From assembly GCA_008931825.1 (NCBI GenBank), contig QXVZ01000247.1, positions 1 to 26,263 of the forward strand: a stretch of 26,263 nucleotides of DNA. Reading direction: 5' to 3'. A model generated the notes under the pieces. The model was not told the DNA's origin and searched no databases. It worked only from the letters and a program-made list of their open reading frames with translations. This document shows, in pieces, positions 21,801-26,263 of the stretch (the stretch's first letter is position 1; each line of letters opens with the position of its first letter). Both the position numbers and the translations under genes were made by a program. Origin of the DNA: Phallusia fumigata. Lineage: Eukaryota > Chordata > Ascidiacea > Phlebobranchia > Ascidiidae.

Positions 21801-24800
21801 GTAAAGGCTTCCCTGTTAGACAATCCTTTTTACAATACAAAGAATTTAACTTAGTGATCTGAAATCATCTTGACCTTGTTCGAACTTTCACTCAATTTTT
21901 TGCCTCCTTTTTTGTTTGTTTTTGTGACCTCAAAAAGTCTGTGTGCCTTCTTACTTGAATAAAAATGACAACTATGGAGTACCATGGTCATACAGACATG
22001 TTTTGTCAGGGTTGTACACCCTCAACGTTCACTTTGGAACTCCTGTACATACCAAGCAATACACAACATGTAACTATTAAGCCATAGGATTGAGTAATTC
22101 CACGTCCATCCAAAACATGGGCAAAATTTACAAAAAAAGGTCTAGGGTGCCCAAATCATCTAAAGCACGTCTGTTTGACAATGATTATGTTACAGTAATC
22201 AAACTTAATATATGAGTAAGTTTATTCTGACCATGGGTTTTCTGGTAATGACTAACCTTTGCATTGGGTTGGATCAATGCAAACATTCTCACTGTTTCGG
22301 ACAAATCCTGTTGGGCAGGCACATCTGGGTACACATACCTCTTGCAGACTGCACAGTTTCTGTGGCTCGAGACAAGTAGCATCGCAAGGAGCAGCACAAG
22401 TGTTGAACGTCTCGTTCAAGGACATATCACACACTGCACAAGGCAAAATTTATTTTGTATGTAGGCTACCATGAAAACTTGTACTTTTTACAAACCTGGA
22501 GGGCAATCAGTGGAATTCACACATTTATTACCATCCCAAAAAGTGTTAAATGGACAAAAACATCCAATCTTGCAATCCAGTGTACAAGGTAGAGGATTGT
22601 CCTTCTGTTCACATGGAACATTACAACCTCCACACGTGCTGTATTGTTGATTGGCTGGGCACGCTGTAAATAAAGAAGGGTGTGTGTTTGTTAATATATT
22701 AACATTTTCACATTTACAATATTGTAGGGATTTTATTGGACAAAAGTGTTTTTCTGTTCTTACATGGGCAGGCATCAACACAGTTGGTTCCATCCCACAG
22801 AAGACCATGAGGACAAGTACACCCAGGATTGCAATCAGCAGAACAAGTTGTGGAGGCCGGGTCTTGTCCACATTGCCAAATACAGCGAGGACAAATATCA
22901 TAAACCTGGTTGGATGGACAGGCTGGAAATATGAACATAATAGGTTAGAAGTAGAGAGTTATTTGATCTAATTGGTATAAAAAGAAAGTTTGAAAGCATA
23001 AAAGTAGGACACAAATGTTAAACATCTATTTTAGGGTACAACAAAAGTTCTAAAGAAGGGGAAAAAAATGTTTGTAGAGTCATGCTGAATAATCAAAAAG
23101 GAATGGTCACTTTTTAACCAAGAAAAATTTTTTTTTTACAAACCAGGAGGGCAGTCAGTAGAATTCACACATGTATTGCCGTCCCAAAATGTGTCAGGTG
23201 GACAAAAACATCCAATCTTGCAATCGAATGTACAAGGTGGAGGGTTGTCCTTGTGATCACATAAAACATTACAACCTCCGCATGTGCTGTATTGCTGATT
23301 GGCTGGGCAAGCTGAAAGTAAGGAGGGATATGTTTGTCTGTTCATCATCGCCATCGGTTGTGGAAGGATAACATTAACTGGATATCTTTAAGTTTGTATA
23401 AGTCAAGATCTCTGCACTTTTTCACAGTAATTTCAGTTTTTGAGTCATTTGTTACTGCCATTGGAAAAGTCTTGGTTAGGAACAAGCCGGGAATAAAAAC
23501 GTAGCCAGANGCATTACAGCCGCCACAATAATTGTTGACACAAACTGCTTCGGGAACATGTACACATGTTGCATTCAAACAAGGTGCCTTGGTACACTGT
23601 ACCTGCGGTTGATCTGGTGGGCAGGGGGCTAAAATTCAAAAACATAAATCAATAACTTTCTTTCCCAATGATTGTATTGGCTTGTATTAATTCTGCTTGG
23701 CCTATCTGTGTTAACCAAGCAAAAGTATACAGATGAGCAAAAACATGTTGTAATGCACAAACAAGGCGGGAAACAGTAATGAACAAAAAAGGTGCACAAA
23801 TTTAAGAAGGAAAGACAATTAGCATGGGTCTAAAATTGGGGTGGGCAAACTACGGCCTTGTGCCAAAAAAGTGACAAAACTTTTTGTGAAACATTGCAAT
23901 AAACAGCTGATTTCAGAACAGTAGTGTAATAAAAACTGGTCCTGGTTCAAGCTTAGTTGCAGTGTCATTGAAAATGAAGTTTAGGCAGTTTAGGTTAGGC
24001 ATCGAAACTTCAAATACCATTTACAATCATTTTAGTAGTTTAGTATGTCCAAACAAACAACGTTTTCAATTTTTGCGCACAACATCCAACAATAACCATC
24101 ACAACCAACAAACCAACCTGGCCCAGAGCAGGAGTGTCGTGAGACACAAACATTGTCAGCATTTCGAACATGTCCATACGGGCATCTACATCTTGCGTTA
24201 CATGTAAACCATCTGCTGCAAGGTTTTGCAGGATTATCGCAAGTTGCATCGCATTGTGTGGTGCAGGTGTGCCAAATTTCATTCAGTGTTGCATTGCAAC
24301 CTAAAAACAACTTCTTTTCTAAACCGTGGTGGAATTTTGCAGCAAATATATCCTGGGGCAAAACCAAATAAAGTAAATTGTATTTACCATAGCACTCGCT
24401 TGGCAAAACACAAACGTTTTTGGAGTTTCGCCGGTAACCATCTGGACATGCACATCGACTTTTGCATATACCCCATATAGAACACATTTTCGTGGGGTTG
24501 GAACATGTTGGGTCACATACTTGTGCACAATCCTGCCACACCTCGTTTAATGCTGGGTCACAATCTAAACATGCAATAAAAATAATTAAAACCTCATCAA
24601 TATACAATGATAAAATGGTTGGAGAAATTACACGACTTCCGTGATTTTTTATCATACATTCAAACATGTGGTCATGGCCTAACAATGTGGCATATGGAGC
24701 AATTACTTTAAGCCCCAAGCATTTGGGGGCCTTATGATGACTTTTTAGACATCAGATAATATACAAAGTGTCCCTAGATATATAAACTGTCACCAGATAT

Positions 24801-26263
24801 ACAAACTGTCTATACTATATGTTGTTTCTGAGCCACAAGAGACTAAGAATGTAGGATATTGTAAAGGCTTCCCTGTTAGACAATCCTTTTTACAATACAA
24901 AGAATTTAACTTAGTGATCTGAAATCATCTTGACCTTGTTCGAACTTTCACTCAATTTTTTGCCTCCTTTTTTGTTTGTTTTTGTGACCTCAAAAAGTCT
25001 GTGTGCCTTCTTACTTGAATAAAAATGACAACTATGGAGTACCATGGTCATACAGACATGTTTTGTCAGGGTTGTACACCCTCAACATTCATTTTGTAAC
25101 TCCTATACATACCAAGCAATACACAACATGTAACTATTAAGCCATAGGATTGAGTAATTCCATGTCCATCCAAAACATGGGCAAAATTTACAAAAAAAGG
25201 TCTAGGGTGCCCAAATCATCTAAAGCACGTCTGTTTGACAATGATAGTGTTACAGTAATCAAACTTAAGTATATGAGTAAGTTTAGCATAGCGTATGTTT
25301 ATTCTGACCATGGGCTTTCGGGTAATGACTAACCTTTGCATTGGCTTGGATCAATGCAGACATTCTCACTGTTTCGGACAAATCCTGTTGGACAGGCACA
25401 TCTGGGCACGCATACCTCCTGAAGACTGCACAGTTTCTGTGGTTCGAGGCAAGTAGCATCGCAAGGAGCAGCACAAGTGTTGAACGTCTCGTTCAAGGAC
25501 ATATCACAAACTGCACAAGGTCAAATTTTATTTGTATGTAGGCTACCATTTGTACTTTCTACAAACCTGGAGGGCAATCAGTGGAATTCACACATTTATT
25601 ACCATCCCAAAAAGTGTTAAATGGACAAAAACATCCAATCTTGCAATCCAGTGTACAAGGTAGAGGATTGTCCTTCTGTTCACATGGAACATTACAACCT
25701 CCACATGTCCTGTATTGTTGATTGGCCGGGCATGCTGTAAACGAAGAAGGGTGTGCGTTTGTTAATATATTAACATTTTCACATTCACAATATTGTAGGG
25801 ATTTTAATGGACAAAAGTGTTTTTTTGTTCTTACATGGGCAGGCATCAACACAGTTGGTTCCATCCCACAGAAGACCATGAGGGCAAGTACAGCCAGGAT
25901 TGCAATCAGCAGGACAAGTTGTAGAGGCCGGGTCTTGTCCACATTGCCAAATACAACGACGACAAAGATCATAAACCTGGTTGGATGGACAGGCTGGAAG
26001 TGTGAACATATAGAAGTAGTGAGTTATTTGATCTAATTGGTATGAAAAGAAAGTTTGAAAGCACAAAAGTAGGACACAAATGTTAAACATCTATTTTTGG
26101 TTATAACAAAAGTTCTAAAGGGAAAAAAATGTTTGTAGAGTCATGCTGAATAATCAAAAAGGAATGGTTGCTTTGTAACCAAGAACAATTTTTTTCTACA
26201 AACCTGGAGGGCAGTCAGTAGAATTCACACATTTATTGCCGTCCCAAAATGTGTCAGGTGGAC
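18869..26263 (-). CDS. TIL-domain repeat protein with 8-Cys (NYCGGC) modules; 5' end outside window
   Basis: Gene-level entry for 17 exons, nearly every one a complete cysteine-rich module. Module order N to C: a (partial), b, a', c, d, e, 8-Cys (broken), a, b, a', c, d, e, 8-Cys, f, g, 8-Cys; a to g are TIL (trypsin-inhibitor-like) domains. Every intact internal exon starts and ends in phase 1. TIL domains occur in small protease inhibitors and in large extracellular proteins such as zonadhesin, SCO-spondin and von Willebrand factor. No VWD, C8 or other domain is visible here, so the protein class is open; an extracellular, disulfide-rich protein with inhibitor or matrix role is inferred. 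The 5' end lies beyond 26263. The 3' end is either read-through to a stop at 18869 or an unseen exon. Confidence 0.85.
18898..19068 (-). CDS. 8-Cys module exon 17 (possibly terminal, to stop at 18869)
   Basis: Encodes CPWGVPVASCSHLPC, CLRHPEATCTNNYCGGCNAI and an acidic end DGEELDDDECG, with the same Cys spacing as exon 14. Phase 1 in (TTTTGCAG). A donor G|GTAAAA is present at 18898. Without splicing, the frame runs 8 more codons (GKIFVHGIF from the last Gly) to TGA at 18869-18871. Which applies cannot be settled by eye. Confidence 0.85.
19422..19589 (-). CDS. TIL exon 16 (module g, lacks two cysteines)
   Basis: CPSNQEHFYSKPCSWEC, FFCRIYSPPGCACRPPTLWN, CVSSSQC: eight Cys instead of ten. Aligned to module a', the missing ones are C2 and C6, which are disulfide partners in the known TIL pattern (1-7, 2-6, 3-5, 4-10, 8-9). 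Phase 1 in (TTTCTAG) and out (GATG|GTAACT). Confidence 0.9.
19890..20069 (-). CDS. TIL exon 15 (module f)
   Basis: Ten-Cys TIL domain outside the duplicated block: CDPSLNEVWNSCAAPCDATC, CTRRCACKVGYVRDHRAKC. It is more basic than the other TIL modules (KDRKKSC, RRC, RRC). Phase 1 in (CACTTTAG) and out (CCAG|GTAAGT). Confidence 0.92.
20395..20559 (-). CDS. 8-Cys module exon 14 (intact)
   Basis: Encodes CPPDQPQVQCTKAPC, CVHVPEAVCVNNYCGGCNAD and an acidic end with EECNG. Cysteine spacing is C-x8-C-x4-C-x4-C-x7-C-x4-C-x2-C-x15-C, identical to the exon at 18898-19068. Phase 1 in and out (AATG|GTAAAT). I do not recognise the module as a named domain; it is not a TIL fold by Cys count or spacing. 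Confidence 0.88.
20778..20890 (+). mobile_element. hAT-end-like relic in TIL intron (copy 1)
   Basis: Starts GGGGTGGGCAAACTACGGCC, closely like the CAGGGGTGGGCAAACTACGGCC termini of many hAT elements. No partner end or target duplication was found. The same relic is at about 23838-23950 in block copy 2. Confidence 0.45.
21059..21241 (-). CDS. TIL exon 13 (module e, first block copy)
   Basis: Ten-Cys TIL domain: CNVTLNEIWHTCTTQCDATC, CNARCRCPYGHVRNADNVC. Phase 1 in and out. The following intron carries a hAT-end-like relic shared with the other copy. Confidence 0.92.
21329..21505 (-). CDS. TIL exon 12 (module d, first block copy)
   Basis: Ten-Cys TIL domain: DCDPALNEAWQDCAQVCDPT, CKSRCACPDGYRRNSKNVC. 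Phase 1 in and out. Confidence 0.92.
22257..22433 (-). CDS. TIL exon 11 (module c, first block copy)
   Basis: Ten-Cys TIL domain: CDMSLNETFNTCAAPCDATC, CVPRCACPTGFVRNSENVC. Phase 1 in (TGTGCAG) and out (AAAG|GTTAGT). It is followed by a 751-bp intron that is almost identical in the other block copy. Confidence 0.92.
22496..22663 (-). CDS. TIL exon 10 (module a', first block copy)
   Basis: Ten-Cys TIL domain: CPANQQYSTCGGCNVPC, CTLDCKIGCFCPFNTFWDG. Phase 1 in and out (acceptor ATTTACAG, donor GTTTGT). Confidence 0.9.
22764..22922 (-). CDS. TIL exon 9 (module b, first block copy)
   Basis: Ten-Cys TIL domain: CPSNQVYDICPRCIWQC, CTCPHGLLWDGTNCVDAC. Phase 1 in and out (donor CCAT|GTAAGA). Confidence 0.9.
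23144..23311 (-). CDS. TIL exon 8 (module a, first block copy)
   Basis: Ten-Cys TIL domain: CPANQQYSTCGGCNVLC, CTFDCKIGCFCPPDTFWDG. Phase 1 in (CTTTCAG) and out (CCTG|GTTTGT). It is an older duplicate of module a' within the same block, similar but clearly more diverged. Confidence 0.9.
23510..23628 (-). pseudogene. Broken 8-Cys exon at the duplication junction
   Basis: Begins in phase 1 after GAATTTTAG and encodes CPPDQPQVQCTKAPC then CVNNYCGGCNA, with seven of the module's eight Cys residues. Similarity to the intact exon at 20395-20559 stops exactly at the N at 23510. Beyond it the frame stays open into unrelated sequence up to a TGA at about 23345. It is either a real truncation by tandem duplication or an assembly join; if real, the phase-1 neighbours allow the exon to be skipped. 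Confidence 0.7.
23838..23950 (+). mobile_element. hAT-end-like relic in TIL intron (copy 2)
   Basis: Counterpart of the relic at 20778, at the same intron position, with one base fewer in the GGCC(C)TTG stretch. Its presence in both copies dates the insertion before the duplication. Confidence 0.45.
24118..24300 (-). CDS. TIL exon 6 (module e, second block copy)
   Basis: Ten-Cys TIL domain: CNATLNEIWHTCTTQCDATC, CNARCRCPYGHVRNADNVC. Phase 1 in and out (donor GTTGGT). Only one base, giving Ala instead of Val, separates it from 21059-21241. Confidence 0.92.
24388..24564 (-). CDS. TIL exon 5 (module d, second block copy)
   Basis: Ten-Cys TIL domain: DCDPALNEVWQDCAQVCDPT, CKSRCACPDGYRRNSKNVC. 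Phase 1 in and out (acceptor TGTTTAG, donor GTAAAT). Partner at 21329-21505, with three differences by eye. Confidence 0.92.
25334..25510 (-). CDS. TIL exon 4 (module c, second block copy)
   Basis: Ten-Cys TIL domain: CDMSLNETFNTCAAPCDATC, CVPRCACPTGFVRNSENVC. Phase 1 in and out (donor GTTAGT). It differs from its partner at 22257-22433 by about ten bases, nearly all silent. Confidence 0.92.
25567..25734 (-). CDS. TIL exon 3 (module a', second block copy)
   Basis: Ten-Cys TIL domain: CPANQQYRTCGGCNVPC, CTLDCKIGCFCPFNTFWDG, ending CVNSTDCPPG. Phase 1 in and out (acceptor GTTTACAG, donor GTTTGT). Near-identical partner at 22496-22663, the differences being at its 5' end. Confidence 0.9.
25835..25993 (-). 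CDS. TIL exon 2 (module b, second block copy)
   Basis: Ten-Cys TIL domain: CPSNQVYDLCRRCIWQC, CTCPHGLLWDGTNCVDAC. Phase 1 in (CTTCCAG), phase 1 out (CCAT|GTAAGA). Partner of 22764-22922 with seven base differences by eye. Confidence 0.9.
26204..26263 (-). CDS. TIL exon 1 in window (module a, cut by window end)
   Basis: C-terminal third of a TIL domain: CPPDTFWDGNKCVNSTDCPP, ending phase 1 at CCAG|GTTTGT. It is the duplicate of the exon at 23144-23311; the rest lies beyond 26263. Confidence 0.85.

Larger units (their letters stand above)
20442..23510. repeat. Tandem segmental duplication, copy 1 (about 3.07 kb)
   Basis: Holds seven TIL-gene exons (a, b, a', c, d, e and part of 8-Cys). It aligns over its length with 23511-26263 at offsets of 3059-3071 bases, introns included. 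The left limit of similarity is 20442, which pairs with 23511. Confidence 0.93.
23511..26263. repeat. Tandem segmental duplication, copy 2 (runs off window)
   Basis: Same exon and intron order as copy 1, with small indels near 23700 and 25270 and patchy substitutions. It starts directly after the single N at 23510. Its far end is not in the window. Confidence 0.93.

Overview
The window looks like genomic DNA of a non-vertebrate chordate, most likely a tunicate (Ciona-type). It is AT-rich, with many short introns with GT..AG ends, non-autonomous hAT-type elements, tRNA-derived SINE fragments, and extracellular multi-exon genes of animal type. The species call is inference; nothing in the sequence names the organism.

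Positions 1-10800 hold a minus-strand gene for a CLCA family protein (calcium-activated chloride channel regulator, a secreted or membrane-shed metalloprotease). Seventeen exons can be assembled with compatible splice phases (827 codons). They run from a signal peptide at 10800 through the zinc motif HExxHxxxGxxDE and a von Willebrand A domain with a complete MIDAS to the beta-sandwich/fibronectin-like part, and the gene leaves the window at its 3' side. Two MITE-like elements and SINE fragments sit in its introns.

Positions 10801-18868 are mostly non-coding. They contain a candidate CRE/CCAAT promoter cluster in front of a 69-codon orphan ORF, a GCACATT-type tandem repeat followed by a 42-bp direct repeat, hAT-end relics, and a complete 732-bp hAT-type MITE with a perfect 8-bp target duplication (17852-18583). 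An older, CpG-decayed relic of the same family lies at about 16560.

Positions 18869-26263 hold the 3' part of a second minus-strand gene, made of one-module exons. Each is a TIL (trypsin-inhibitor-like) cysteine-rich domain or an 8-cysteine module I cannot name (motif NYCGGC), and every intact internal exon is bounded by phase-1 introns. A seven-exon block of about 3.07 kb is present twice in tandem (20442-23510 and 23511-26263+). The junction coincides with the only N in the window and cuts an exon in half, so it may be a recent tandem duplication or two haplotypes joined by the assembly. The phase symmetry means modules can be duplicated or skipped without frameshift, which probably explains how the array grew. 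Both genes encode extracellular proteins; no direct functional link between them is visible.
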